Part shown: positions 15,991 to 24,988 of the stretch, piece by piece | Position numbering within the stretch: the first letter of the stretch is position 1 | Layout of the letters: each line of letters starts with the position of its first letter | From: Candidatus Tectimicrobiota bacterium | GTDB lineage: Bacteria; JACPUC01 | Direction: 5' to 3' | Length of the DNA stretch: 64,000 nt | NCBI GenBank assembly: GCA_016192455.1 | Contig: JACPUC010000002.1 | Coordinates: forward strand, 62,001 to 126,000 | Notes under the pieces: generated by a model | The model's input: only the letters and a program-made list of their open reading frames with translations | What the model was told of the DNA's origin: nothing | Databases searched by the model: none | Made by a program: the position numbers and the translations under genes

Positions 15991-17703
15991 ATGCGACGGA
16001 GGCGGTGGTGCGGCAAGCAGGCAGGGTGGGGTGTCAAGAGGTTGACACATCCATTCATCCAACTTGTCGCTCTCCTCGTTTGCGCCTGCCTGCTCAGCGG
16101 CGCGAGGGCCGCAGCCTTCGTGACCTCGCGCGCCCCGTCAGGCGCGGAGATTCTCTGGCCGCCCGATCGCCTCCCCACTCTCACCTACAGCCTCAGCTCG
16201 ATCCCACCGGTAAACACTTCTCAGCCTGGTGTGCAAGAAGCGATCCGCGCCAGCTTCCAGGCCTGGCAGGATGTGGAGACCAGCGTCCTCCGCTTCCAGG
16301 AGGGGGAGCCCGTAGCCGCCAATGAGCCCGGCCAGGACGGCGTGAACCTCGTGGCCTTCAACCCCTCCTCGGTCGACTTTCCGAGCAACTCGATTGCGGC
16401 GTTGACAAGCGTGGTCTTCGACTTCACGAGCGGCAAAATCCTCGATGCCGACATCATCCTCAATGATAACCTGACGTTCACCCTTGACGGCCCCGGGAAC
16501 CTTGACTTGCAAGCGATCGTCACGCATGAGGTCGGCCACTTCCTGGGTCTCGACCATGTGCTGCTCAATCAGGAGCTGCCGGCGTTCCCCGCGCGCACGC
16601 CGACGATGAACCCGGTCACCATCGGCCCGCCCGCCCGGACGCTGGAGCTCGACGACCGGGCGGGCGTCTCCTTCCTCTATCCGGTGGAGGGGTATGCGGA
16701 GCAGGTCGGCATCCTGAGAGGCCAGGCCTTTCCCATTGGCCAGCCGGCCCCGGTTTTCGGTGGGATGATCGTCGCCGTCGATGCGGAGACGGCGGCGGAG
16801 GTCCTGAGCGGCATCAGCGAGCGCTCCGGCGACTACCTCCTCTACGGCGTCCCCCCCGGGCGCTACACCCTGCACCTGCGCCAGGTGGACCCGGCGATCT
16901 TCCTGCGGGGCTACTTCGGGCAGGTTTCGCGCGGTGTCGCCCCGCAGACCTTGGGTGGCGAGGCGCAGCCGCTGATCCTGAACATCACCCCGGGCCTGAC
17001 GTTGGGCGGGCTGGACTTCGGCGGCGGCCCGCTCCCCACCCCGATCGGGCCGGGACAGATTGTGGATGGCGAGCTCCTCTTCCCGGACCAAACCGACCGC
17101 TACCGGCTTCAGGGCCAGGCAGGTCGATTCTTGACGATCGCCATGAATCGTGCCAGCGACGGACCCGATGCGCGCGGCAGCGTCCTGGACCCCCTCCTCG
17201 AACTCTACCTGCCCGATGGCCGGCGCGTTCTCGATGACGACAGCGGCGGCATGCCGGGTCAAGGCGCCAATGCGCTCATCGCCGACTTCCGCTTCCCTGT
17301 CACTGGCGAGTACCTCATCGTGGCGGCAGGCTTCCTGGGGCAAGGGAACGAGACCGGCCGCTACTCCCTCATCCTCGGCACGGAGTCCCGCAATCTTCTC
17401 CTCATCGACCCGCCAAGCGGGCCCGTGCCGTCGCCCTTCACCCTGCAGATGCACGTGGCCAATCCCCAGGGGCTGGAGGGCCTCGATCCCTCCCAAGTGA
17501 GCGTCGTGCTCAATGACCGCGTCATTGATCACCAGGGCCTTCTTGGCCTCATCGACGAAGGCGTCGTGACGGTGGAGAGCGTCGCCGGCACCACCCTCAT
17601 ACTCAAAGCCGAGCGGCTGCCGTTTCCCCTGCCGGAGATCAGCGTTCCCACCACGGTGCGCTTCCGCGTCGGCAGCGACGAGGCGGTGGTGGTGTATGAG
17701 TGA
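15991..17703 (+). CDS. secreted matrixin-type (M10/M12) zinc metalloprotease with pre-peptidase C-terminal domain
   Basis: A 570-residue exported protein. The ATG at 15991 follows GAGAGGA by about six bases; a hydrophobic signal segment (FIQLVALLVCACLLSGARA) ends near residue 41. The zinc site HEVGHFLGLDH at residues 179-189 is the extended metzincin motif HExxHxxGxxH, with a Met-turn candidate (TMNP) about 20 residues later. A carboxypeptidase-regulatory-like module follows near 250-300. A PPC-type beta domain then spans about 355-470 (the VDGELLFPDQTDRYRLQ and TGEYLIVAAGF segments). The last 100 residues look like another beta domain. The enzyme probably cleaves extracellular proteins. It stands alone on the plus strand just before the AT-rich island. 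Confidence 0.8.
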   Translation: MRRRRWCGKQAGWGVKRLTHPFIQLVALLVCACLLSGARAAAFVTSRAPSGAEILWPPDRLPTLTYSLSSIPPVNTSQPGVQEAIRASFQAWQDVETSVLRFQEGEPVAANEPGQDGVNLVAFNPSSVDFPSNSIAALTSVVFDFTSGKILDADIILNDNLTFTLDGPGNLDLQAIVTHEVGHFLGLDHVLLNQELPAFPARTPTMNPVTIGPPARTLELDDRAGVSFLYPVEGYAEQVGILRGQAFPIGQPAPVFGGMIVAVDAETAAEVLSGISERSGDYLLYGVPPGRYTLHLRQVDPAIFLRGYFGQVSRGVAPQTLGGEAQPLILNITPGLTLGGLDFGGGPLPTPIGPGQIVDGELLFPDQTDRYRLQGQAGRFLTIAMNRASDGPDARGSVLDPLLELYLPDGRRVLDDDSGGMPGQGANALIADFRFPVTGEYLIVAAGFLGQGNETGRYSLILGTESRNLLLIDPPSGPVPSPFTLQMHVANPQGLEGLDPSQVSVVLNDRVIDHQGLLGLIDEGVVTVESVAGTTLILKAERLPFPLPEISVPTTVRFRVGSDEAVVVYE

Positions 17704-17856
17704 CCTCGTCAAAGGCTGCAGAGAGCCGTGTTTATCCATGGATGGGACTTGAACCTGCTCCCAGTTCTGTTGTAAGCTTGAACGTAGGTTGGAGCATTTT
17801 GGCAGCCCTGCATGCTGGAGTGAGAGGAAGTTCTTCCCTCAACGTGACTGTCCAAT

Positions 17857-19064
17857 ATGGCCCAGTTTATTAAATCATTGAAACTTACCAATCTTCTCTC
17901 ATTTGGTCCAAAGGGCTGTTCCCTTGAGCTCAGACCTCTGACCGTGCTCATCGGTCCGAATGGGGCTGGAAAGTCGAACCTGATTGAAGCGATAAGCTTA
18001 CTTCAGGCAGCGCCGAGTGACTTACAACGCCATGTTCGAGAAGGTGGCGGAGTTCGGGAGTGGTTGTGGAAAGGGAATGAGGGGAATCCCGAAGCTTCCA
18101 TCGAAGCAGTCGTCGAGTACCCGTTTGGAACTATGCCGTTGCGCTATTGCCTGTCGTTTTCACACATGGCGAACCTGTTCTATATTTCAAACGAACGGCT
18201 TGAAAATGAACAATCATTGTCTGGCCAACCAGGACCTTACTTGTTTTTCGGATACGAGCGAGGAAGACCAATGCTTAGTGCCCGGGGGTCGTATATTGAG
18301 CCCCCTTATTATAAAGGCCGTGTGACGATAGAGCTGAACCAGGAGGACTATAGTCGTTTTCAATCTGTCCTCTCCCAGCGGAAAGACCCGACTCATTTTC
18401 CAGAGATCACATACCTGGGATATAAGTTTGGCCAGATACACTTTTATCGAGTATTGAACTTTGGACCATACACTCCTGGTTGTTTACCGCAAGCAGTGGA
18501 TGCGAGGGGGGGGCATTGGAGGAAAACTTTTCCAACCTGGCTATTGTTCTCAACGCCCTTAAGCTTAAAGGAGACGCCTTCCAACAAATTAAGGACAAGA
18601 TACGTGAGGTGTCTGATCAGTTCATTGACTTGGATACTATTGTCGATGGTGGACGTGTTCAGGTATATCTGAAAGAGAAAGGTCTTACATCACTTGTCCC
18701 AGCTACGCGCCTTTCAGATGGAACGATCCGGTACCTCTGCTTGTTGGCCATTCTCTGTCACCCCGAACCGCCACCGCTCATTTGCCTGGAAGAGCCGGAG
18801 CTAGGGCTGCATCCCGAAGTCATTGCGAGCGTGGCCAAGTTGCTGCGGGAAGCCGCGCAGCGCACGCAAATCATCGTTACGACGCACTCGGTTGAGCTGG
18901 TGGATGCGCTGACAGAGGAGCCGGAGGCCGTGGTGGTCTGCGAGCGTGAGGCTGAAGGGACTACCTTCCGGCGGCTCGAACGCTCATCGCTCTCTGAGTG
19001 GTTGGAAAAGTACACCCTCGGCGAGCTGTGGCAGAAAGGCGAAATTGGGGGTACGCGTTGGTAG
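17857..19064 (+). pseudogene. AAA ATPase (RecF/OLD-like), frameshifted
   Basis: The first part (17857-18513, frame 1) has an SMC/RecF-type N-terminus with Walker A GPNGAGKSN at residues 33-41. The second part, in frame 3 to 19064, holds an ABC-like signature region (RLSDGTIRYL), Walker B CLEEPELGLHPE and a switch TTHS. Both belong to one AAA_21/AAA_15 ATPase of about 400 residues. The frame changes at a run of eight G (18506-18513). One missing G explains it, so this is either a true inactivating deletion or a homopolymer error in the sequence. The gene is AT-rich compared with its neighbours, a sign of transfer. It overlaps the DUF4276 gene by a few bases, as in known two-gene operons. Confidence 0.75.
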
Positions 19065-19626
19065 GGAGCATCCGCATTTACTTTGAAGGCGATAGGCAGT
19101 TACGCCGAGGTTTTACTGCATTCTTTCGAGCTATTGAGCCAAAACCAAAAGTCGTCGCAGGCGGTTCACAAGCCTTGCAAGATTTCTTTCATGCACTTCG
19201 TATCCACCCTGGTAGCTTTATTATCTTGCTTGTTGACGCCGAAGGACCTATTCAAGAGGCCTGGAATCGGTTGGGGGTCGTAGCGATTGGAAAAAATCCG
19301 CTGCAAGTAAAGATCAGGTCTATTTCATGACGCAGTGTATGGAGGCATGGTTTGTTGCAGATATTGATGCACTGATGAAATACTATGGGCAGCAGTTCAA
19401 CCACAAGATCCTTCCACAGAATCCTGCCGTTGAATCGGTGCCAAAGAAAGACATTTTCAACGGCTTGGCTTCTGCGATTCGAACTACGAAAAAAGAAAAG
19501 TACCATAAGACACGCCACGCCCCCGATCTTCTTGAACTCCTCAACCCGGAGGTCGTGCGACAAAAGGCACCACAATGTAATCTACTCTTCCAGAAACTTG
19601 AAGAGTTAACCGCTGGCAATAGTTAA
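19058..19626 (+). pseudogene. DUF4276-family protein, frameshifted
   Basis: From a TTG at 19058 overlapping the ATPase stop, the product would start LVGSIRIYFEGD and continue through FIILLVDAEGPIQEAW, then in another frame YFMTQCMEAWFVADIDAL and KGKR-like basic segments to 19626. This is the DUF4276 pattern, which includes acidic EGD and DAE motifs reminiscent of TOPRIM-type nucleases (inference). The frame shifts by one base in or near a GGGGG run at 19272-19276, so the gene is broken in this sequence. DUF4276 proteins are often encoded directly after AAA_21 ATPases, and such pairs are suspected antiviral modules. Confidence 0.7.
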
Positions 19627-19711
19627 CTGCGTTAGGTATAGCAAAGTTGGCGGGCTTGATGGCTGACCCGCATCTTGCCTGGTGAAGAGCAACGTTTGCT
19701 CTCTTTCCCGG

Positions 19712-21952
19712 TTATGCTCCGCCCTTTCTACTCCGTACTCCCTCCCGCACGCGTTCCGGTGACAGCGGCAGCGACACCATCCGCAGCCCGGTGGCGTCGA
19801 AGAGGGCGTTGGCGATGGCGGCGGCGACGGGCACGACCGGCGGCTCGCCGATGCTCTTGGCGCCGTAGGGACCCGCGCCGGGGTAGCCCTCGACCAGCCG
19901 GGCCTCGATGCGCGGCAGGTCGAGGGCCATGGGGATCTTGTAGTCGAGGAAGTTGGGGTTCAGCACCCGGCCGTCGCGCAGGCACATCTCCTCGGCGAGG
20001 GCGAACCCGATCCCCTGGGCCACGCCGCCTTCAACTTGGCCGCCAGCGGTGGCGGGGTTGAGGGTGGTGCCCAGATCGTGGGCGGCGAGGTAGCGCAGCA
20101 CCGCGACCTGCCCGGTCTCCTCATCCACCTCGACCTCGGCGAAGTGGGCCGCGAAGACGGGGCCGGCCGGCGCCCCCGCCACGAACGAGCCGCGGCCGAG
20201 GATCGGCCCGCCGAGCTTGCGCAGCGCGGCAGCGGCAAGCTCCCTCACGCTGATGCCGCGATCCGGCGCCTCGGCCACGGAGACGCGGCCGTCGCTGAGC
20301 CGCAGGTCTTCCTCGGCGGCCTCGAGGAGCGGCGCGGCGAGGGCGAGGAGCTGCGCCCGCACGTCGCGCGCCGCGCGCAGAACGGCGTTGCCGGCGACAT
20401 ACGTCTCGCGGCTGCCGCCGCTGCCCGAGTCGTAGGGGGTATGGGCCGTATCGCGGCTGCTCACGGTCACGTCGGTGATCGCCAGCCCCAGCTCCTGGGC
20501 GACGATTTGCGCCAGGATCGTATCGGTGCCGGTGCCGACGTCCACGGCGCCGGTGAGAAGGTTCGCCGTGCCGTCGTGATTCAGCGTCACGAGCGCGCCG
20601 GCCGAGCCGGGGGCGGTGCTGCGCTCGCTGCACGCCATGCCGAGGCCCCGCAGCTTCTCCTGCCGCGGCTGGCGGGGACGTTTCCAGCCGAAGGCGGCGG
20701 CCCCCTCTTCCAAGAGTTTCCTGAAGCCGACCCCTTTCCAGATCACGCCGACGGCGTTCGCCTCGCCGTCGCGGGGGGCGTTGCGCAGGCGCAACTCGAG
20801 GGGGTCGAGGCGCAGGGCATGGGCGATGATGTCGAGCTGCGATTCGCTTGCGAAGGTGACCTGGGGATCGCCAGGAGCACGGCACTGCCCGCCCGGAATC
20901 TTGTTCGTGTAGACGCAGAACGCCTCGATGCGCGCGTGGGGGATGGCGTAGGGGCCAAGGGCGCGGCGCCAGCCGAGGGGGAGGGCGCTGGGTTTCTGCC
21001 CGGCGTTGGCGCCGGTATCGAAGATCACCGTGGCCTGGCGCGCCATGATGGCGCCGTCGTCGCGCACCCCGGTCTTCAGGACGATGCGGCTGGCGTTGCG
21101 CGGGCAGGCGGCCTCGAACTCCTCCTCGCGGCTCATCACCAGGCGCACCGGGCGGCCGCCGCTGCGCTGCGAGAGGAGGGCGCAGAGCGGCTCGTCCATG
21201 AGGTACCCTTTGGCGCCGAAGCCGCCGCCGCAGTACGTGCCGATCACCCGCAGGCGCGCGAGGGGCCAGCCCAGCACCTTCGCCAGGGCCTCGCGGATGA
21301 AGTGCGGGCTCTGGGTGCTTGTCCAGACGGTCAGCCAGCCGGTCGGGTCGAGCTGCGCCACCGAGGCGTGCGGCTCGACGTGCCCGTGATGCACCATGGG
21401 GGTGGTGAAGGTGTGCTCGAAGAGGTGCGCGGCCTGGGCGAACCCTGCCTCGGTGCTCCCCTTCGTCGCCAGCTCCTGCGAGCAGACGTTCGGCAGCGTG
21501 CTCGGGTGCAGGAGCCCCCCGTAGGTTGCCAGCTCCTCATGGAGGATCGGCGCCCCGGGCGACATGGCAGCGAGAGGATCGAAGACGGCGGGGATCTCCT
21601 CATACTCGACCTCGATGAGGGCCAGGGCTTCCGCCACGGCGTCGGCATCGGCGGCCGCCACCGCCGCCACGCGGTCGCCGCGGAAGAGCACTTTCCGGCG
21701 GGCCAGGGTCTCCATATCCTCGAGGAGCCGGCCATGGCGCGTCGCCGGGACATCCGCGGCGCTGAGCACGGCGTGCACGCCCGGCGCCTCGCGGGCCCTG
21801 CTGGTGTCCACGTGGAGGATGCGGGCATGCGCCAGCGGGCTGCGCAGAATGCCCCCCTGCAGCATGCCGGGGAGGCGGATATCGACGCCGAAGCGCGCCG
21901 AGCCCGACACCTGGGATCGCGCATCAATGCGTGGAAGTGCCGCTCCTATCAC
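19712..21952 (-). CDS. xanthine dehydrogenase-family molybdopterin-binding large subunit
   Basis: A 746-residue molybdenum hydroxylase large subunit (CoxL/XdhB/aldehyde oxidase superfamily). Start GTG at 21952 has GGAGGGG about eight bases upstream; longer versions add only Arg/Pro-rich sequence. The Ald_Xan_dh_C N-domain begins VSGSARFGVDI and LRSPLAHARI. The Moco domain has GGGFGAKGYL near residue 240, GTGTDTILAQI near 480 and a C-terminal GAKSIGEPP with the conserved Glu that acts as catalytic base. The usual partners, a small 2Fe-2S subunit and a medium FAD subunit, are not encoded nearby. The substrate is unknown. It lies on the edge of the AT-rich island, convergent with it. Confidence 0.88.
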   Translation of the reverse strand: MIGAALPRIDARSQVSGSARFGVDIRLPGMLQGGILRSPLAHARILHVDTSRAREAPGVHAVLSAADVPATRHGRLLEDMETLARRKVLFRGDRVAAVAAADADAVAEALALIEVEYEEIPAVFDPLAAMSPGAPILHEELATYGGLLHPSTLPNVCSQELATKGSTEAGFAQAAHLFEHTFTTPMVHHGHVEPHASVAQLDPTGWLTVWTSTQSPHFIREALAKVLGWPLARLRVIGTYCGGGFGAKGYLMDEPLCALLSQRSGGRPVRLVMSREEEFEAACPRNASRIVLKTGVRDDGAIMARQATVIFDTGANAGQKPSALPLGWRRALGPYAIPHARIEAFCVYTNKIPGGQCRAPGDPQVTFASESQLDIIAHALRLDPLELRLRNAPRDGEANAVGVIWKGVGFRKLLEEGAAAFGWKRPRQPRQEKLRGLGMACSERSTAPGSAGALVTLNHDGTANLLTGAVDVGTGTDTILAQIVAQELGLAITDVTVSSRDTAHTPYDSGSGGSRETYVAGNAVLRAARDVRAQLLALAAPLLEAAEEDLRLSDGRVSVAEAPDRGISVRELAAAALRKLGGPILGRGSFVAGAPAGPVFAAHFAEVEVDEETGQVAVLRYLAAHDLGTTLNPATAGGQVEGGVAQGIGFALAEEMCLRDGRVLNPNFLDYKIPMALDLPRIEARLVEGYPGAGPYGAKSIGEPPVVPVAAAIANALFDATGLRMVSLPLSPERVREGVRSRKGGA

Positions 21953-22269
21953 CGTTGTGCCCCCTCCAAGCGCTGCATGTGGTTCCTCCCCGGCAACGAC
22001 GGGAGAACGCCATCCTAGCGCACTCGGTCGCGGACCGGCAAGCGCGGCGGGCGCGGGGCGGCGGCGCGACTGTCGCGGCGCGGCGGGCCGCAGGGCGGGC
22101 ACGGGGTGCGGCGAGGAGGAGCCGGCGCGGCGCCTCAATGGTGATCAGGGGGGCCGGGGCGCTCTCGCGCGGCGCGCGAACCGCCGCGGCTGGCTGCGCC
22201 TTTACATCTCCACCTGCCTTTTCTATATTCACTGCACCGTTCCGGCCTTGGTTCCATGATGGAGTGGTG
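21953..22269. other. divergent intergenic region between the molybdopterin subunit and the DUF3090 gene
   Basis: No gene is seen in these 317 bases apart from a rightward promoter at 22201-22229. The left two thirds is very GC-rich. Confidence 0.5.
22201..22229 (+). promoter_or_regulatory. sigma70-type promoter for the DUF3090/SCO1664 operon
   Basis: TTTACA (22201-22206) and TATATT (22224-22229) are separated by exactly 17 bases, each matching five of six consensus positions. The predicted start near 22236 leaves a leader of about 34 bases before the ATG at 22270. It sits in the only AT-rich stretch of the spacer. Confidence 0.55.
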
Positions 22270-22794
22270 ATGGAAGCTCCGCGGTACAACATTGGCCAGA
22301 CGCTTGCGTTCACCCCCGAGGCGATCGGTGTGCCGGGTAAGCGCGCCTTTCGCTTGGTCGTGGAAGCATCGCACGGAGCGGCGGTGCTGTGGCTGGAGAA
22401 GGAGCAGCTCTACGGCCTGGCCCTGACGATTCAGCGCCTGGCGGCGGCCCGGCGCCTTCCCTCCAGCGCAACCTGGGAGATTGACGAGGGGGACCTGCCG
22501 GAGCCGGCCTACGACAAGCCTGAAGTCGAGTTCAAGATCGGCAAGCTGGTGCTGGGCTACCGCAAGGATGAAGACGCCTTCGTGTTCAGCGTCTTCGATG
22601 CCGAGGAGCTTGGCGAGGAGGAGGAGCGCCCGGTGGTGATGTTCGCCGCCAGCCGCGAGCAGCTTGCCGCTCTGGCGAAGGACTCCATTTCCGTCTGCTG
22701 GGCGGGTCGCCCCGTTTGCCCGCTCTGCCACACGGCGATCGAATCGCCCCAGCATATCTGCGCCCAGTTCAACGGCCACAACCTCAAGCAGTGA
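22270..22794 (+). CDS. DUF3090-family protein (YjjP-unrelated, actinobacterial-type conserved protein)
   Basis: A 174-residue protein that fits DUF3090. After the start come GQTLAFTPEAIGVPGKRAFRL-type N-terminal residues and a LEKEQLYGLA segment. Near 100-115 is FKIGKLVLGYRKDEDAFVF. The C-terminus has a CxxC pair, CPLCHTAIES, then HICAQFNG, giving a likely zinc knuckle with the last Cys and His. The ATG at 22270 has a GGAG ribosome site. In Actinobacteria this family is usually next to an SCO1664-type protein and a phosphoglycerate-mutase-like protein; here the SCO1664-type gene follows directly. The molecular role is not known. Confidence 0.75.
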   Translation: MEAPRYNIGQTLAFTPEAIGVPGKRAFRLVVEASHGAAVLWLEKEQLYGLALTIQRLAAARRLPSSATWEIDEGDLPEPAYDKPEVEFKIGKLVLGYRKDEDAFVFSVFDAEELGEEEERPVVMFAASREQLAALAKDSISVCWAGRPVCPLCHTAIESPQHICAQFNGHNLKQ

Positions 22795-22849
22795 GGAGGC
22801 TGGCTGCGCCGTTGCGGCGCGGCGCCTTGGGGCGGTGGTATGGAAGCCT

Positions 22850-23629
22850 ATGGTGTCGCGAGGTGATCGATTTCCCACCCTGCAGGGAGTGGCTGGCGCG
22901 CTGACGCCGGCGACGCTGAGCCGCGGGGACGTTCTGGCGCTGCTGCGCGACGGCACCGTGGAGGAGGGGCAGCTCCACCCCCAGGGCTCGAACTCCACCT
23001 TTGTGGTCAGGCTGCGGAAGGGGGAGTGCTGCTGCCTGGCCGTCTATAAGCCCCGCGAGGGCGAAACGCCGCTGTGGGATTTCCCCCAGGGTACGCTCTA
23101 TCGGCGTGAGGTTGCTTCCTACCTCCTGTGCGAGGCGCTCGGCTGGGGGTTCGTCCCCCCAACTATCGTGCGCGACGGCCCCGCCGGCGAGGGGTCGATG
23201 CAGCTCTACATTCATCACGATCCCGCCCGTCACTACTTCGTCACCCGTGAGACGCACCTCGACGCCTACCGGAGGATCGCCACCTTCGATTTCCTGGCGA
23301 ACAACGCCGACCGCAAGGGTGGCCATTGCCTGCACGGCCGCGACGGCAACATCTGGGGGATCGATCACGGCCTGACCTTCAATGTCAACCTCAAGCTCCG
23401 GACGGTGATCTGGGACTTCGCCGAGCAGCGCATCCCCGACCAGCTCATCGAGGATGTCAGGCGGGTGCTTGGGCAGCTTCAGGGCGGCAACGGCGCCACC
23501 GCGGGACTCGAAGGTCTCCTCCAGCCCGCGGAGATCGGCAGCCTGAGGAAGCGCCTGGAGCACCTCGTCGAGCACCCGTACTACCCGCCCCCGTTCACCT
23601 CCCGCAGCCTCCCCTGGCCGCGAATTTGA
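22850..23629 (+). CDS. SCO1664-family protein (PI3/PI4-kinase-like fold)
   Basis: A 259-residue protein of the SCO1664 family, distantly related to phosphatidylinositol 3/4-kinase catalytic domains. Visible kinase-like features are a Lys in AVYKPREGETPLWDF (about residues 66-80), the NNADRKGGHCL loop near 151-161 that resembles a catalytic loop with Asp and Asn, and WGIDHGLTFN near 169-178 that resembles the metal-binding Asp motif. The start is not certain: an ATG at 22850 or a GTG at 22835 could be used, both close to the DUF3090 stop at 22794. The two genes form a short operon. The substrate is unknown. Confidence 0.78.
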   Translation: MVSRGDRFPTLQGVAGALTPATLSRGDVLALLRDGTVEEGQLHPQGSNSTFVVRLRKGECCCLAVYKPREGETPLWDFPQGTLYRREVASYLLCEALGWGFVPPTIVRDGPAGEGSMQLYIHHDPARHYFVTRETHLDAYRRIATFDFLANNADRKGGHCLHGRDGNIWGIDHGLTFNVNLKLRTVIWDFAEQRIPDQLIEDVRRVLGQLQGGNGATAGLEGLLQPAEIGSLRKRLEHLVEHPYYPPPFTSRSLPWPRI

Positions 23630-23774
23630 CCCCGCCGCGACATCCTGAGCAGCGGGCAGGCGTGCTTCGCGTGCCGATCCGCAGAGGTCCACGGCCTGGT
23701 GGCGCGGCGCGCTCGCGAAGCTTTGCCAGCCGCGGCCGCCGCCCGGCCGCCCCTCCCTTGCGGCGCTGAGGCGA

Positions 23775-24671
23775 TCATGCCTGGCCGCCGGGCTTGCGCC
23801 GCGGCAGGCGTCTGAGGTTCTCCGCGATGAGGCGCGCCACGCCGGGCTGCCCGACGATGAGGGAGGCGCGCCAGTTGGAGAGCTGGGTGAGGTCGGCAGG
23901 CAGGGCGGCTGCCGTTGGACCGAAATGCTCCAGCGGCGTCCAGCGGTGGCTGCGCGGGCGCCGCGCATAGACAGCTCCGCCGGCTTCCTGGACGAGGAGG
24001 ACACCGGCGGCGACATCCCAGATTTTCGGCGTCCAGATGACGCAGTACGAGAAACTGCCGCTCGCCGTCAGCGCCATCTCGTAAGCGATGCTGCCGGACA
24101 TGCGCACCTCGCCCGAATGTTTGCGCAGGTGCCCGTTGAGGGTGAAGATGCGGTAGTGGTTGCCCGGCAGGCTGACCAGCTTCGTGCGGCCGATCTCTGC
24201 CTCGCGCTGCACCTGGATGCGGTGCCCGTCGCGATAGGCGCCGTTGCCCCGGCGGGCGTGGTAGATCGTCCCCTGCGAGCTCTTGGCGCTGGGGACAAAG
24301 ATCGCCCCCGCCGCCGGCTGACCGCGATAGAGCACGCCGATGGAGACGGCGAACACCGGCAGGCGATTCATGAAGTTCGCCGTGCCGTCGAGGGGATCGA
24401 GAACCCAGGTGAACTCCGGCTTGCCGGCACTGACGCGGGCCCCCTCCTCGCCGACGATCGCGTGGTCGGGGAACGCCGCGCCGATCTCCGCGGTGAGGTA
24501 CGCCTCGCTCTCACGGTCGGCGTTGGTGACGGGGTCGGCCTTCCCCTTCGACTTGTAGTTCACCTCGACATCGGCGCCGAAGTAGCCCAACACGATCCGC
24601 CCGGCGCCGCGGGCAAAACGGACCGCCATCGTTTCGATCTGCTCCAGCAGAGCATCGTTCGGGAGACCCAT
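23775..24671 (-). CDS. inositol monophosphatase-family phosphatase
   Basis: A 298-residue member of the IMPase/FBPase/CysQ superfamily, magnesium-dependent phosphatases. Motif 1 WVLDPLDGTANF at about 88-99 supplies the metal-binding Asp residues; GEEGAR at 74-79 supplies the Glu; motif 2 WDVAAG near 218 supplies the last Asp. It could dephosphorylate inositol phosphate, histidinol phosphate or PAP; the motifs do not separate these. It converges with the SCO1664-type gene, and its start lies 317 bases from the divergent MFS gene. The C-terminal tail is basic (RRLPRRKPGG). Confidence 0.88.
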   Translation of the reverse strand: MGLPNDALLEQIETMAVRFARGAGRIVLGYFGADVEVNYKSKGKADPVTNADRESEAYLTAEIGAAFPDHAIVGEEGARVSAGKPEFTWVLDPLDGTANFMNRLPVFAVSIGVLYRGQPAAGAIFVPSAKSSQGTIYHARRGNGAYRDGHRIQVQREAEIGRTKLVSLPGNHYRIFTLNGHLRKHSGEVRMSGSIAYEMALTASGSFSYCVIWTPKIWDVAAGVLLVQEAGGAVYARRPRSHRWTPLEHFGPTAAALPADLTQLSNWRASLIVGQPGVARLIAENLRRLPRRKPGGQA

Positions 24672-24988
24672 GGACCTTCTTCCTCACTTCCTCACTGGTG
24701 ATCAAGCCTGCGCAGTCTTCCGCCTATCCTAGCATCCCTGGGCGCGAGAGGCACCGGGAATGCGGGGCCGAGGCGATGCCCGCCGCCCCATCAGCCGCTT
24801 CCCTCGGCCACAGGCCTGGAAGAAGGCCGCCATGCACGTTCTCGCCCGCCGCGAAGCAACGGGGGACGGGAAGAATTCTCTTGTTTTCCCTGCCGCGCTA
24901 TGACAGACATGCAAGCAAGGAACGATTGCCACGCAACCATGATCCCAATACTGGAGCGTCTCGATCGGACGCCTGGATGAGGTTAGCC
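24672..24988. other. divergent intergenic region, no gene seen
   Basis: These 317 bases separate the phosphatase and the MFS transporter. I found no promoter with acceptable spacing on either strand. Longer starts of the MFS gene into this region are possible but lack a conserved leader. Confidence 0.4.

Noticed and set aside
17744-17757. A tRNA T-arm-like word on the minus strand (GGTTCAAGTCC) at the edge of the AT-rich island
   Set aside because: The flanking bases do not form a T stem, and no acceptor, D or anticodon arm can be folded around it. It might be a remnant of an attachment site, but the evidence is too thin.
18506-18513. Programmed ribosomal frameshifting in the AAA ATPase at the G8 run
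   Set aside because: No stimulatory hairpin or upstream ribosome-site-like element is evident, and the neighbouring gene is also broken, so decay or sequence error is simpler.
20036-22018. A 660-codon open frame on the plus strand opposite the molybdopterin subunit
   Set aside because: It is Arg/Gly/Ala/His-rich with no motif and mirrors a gene with clear family motifs; GC-rich codon usage opens the antisense frame.
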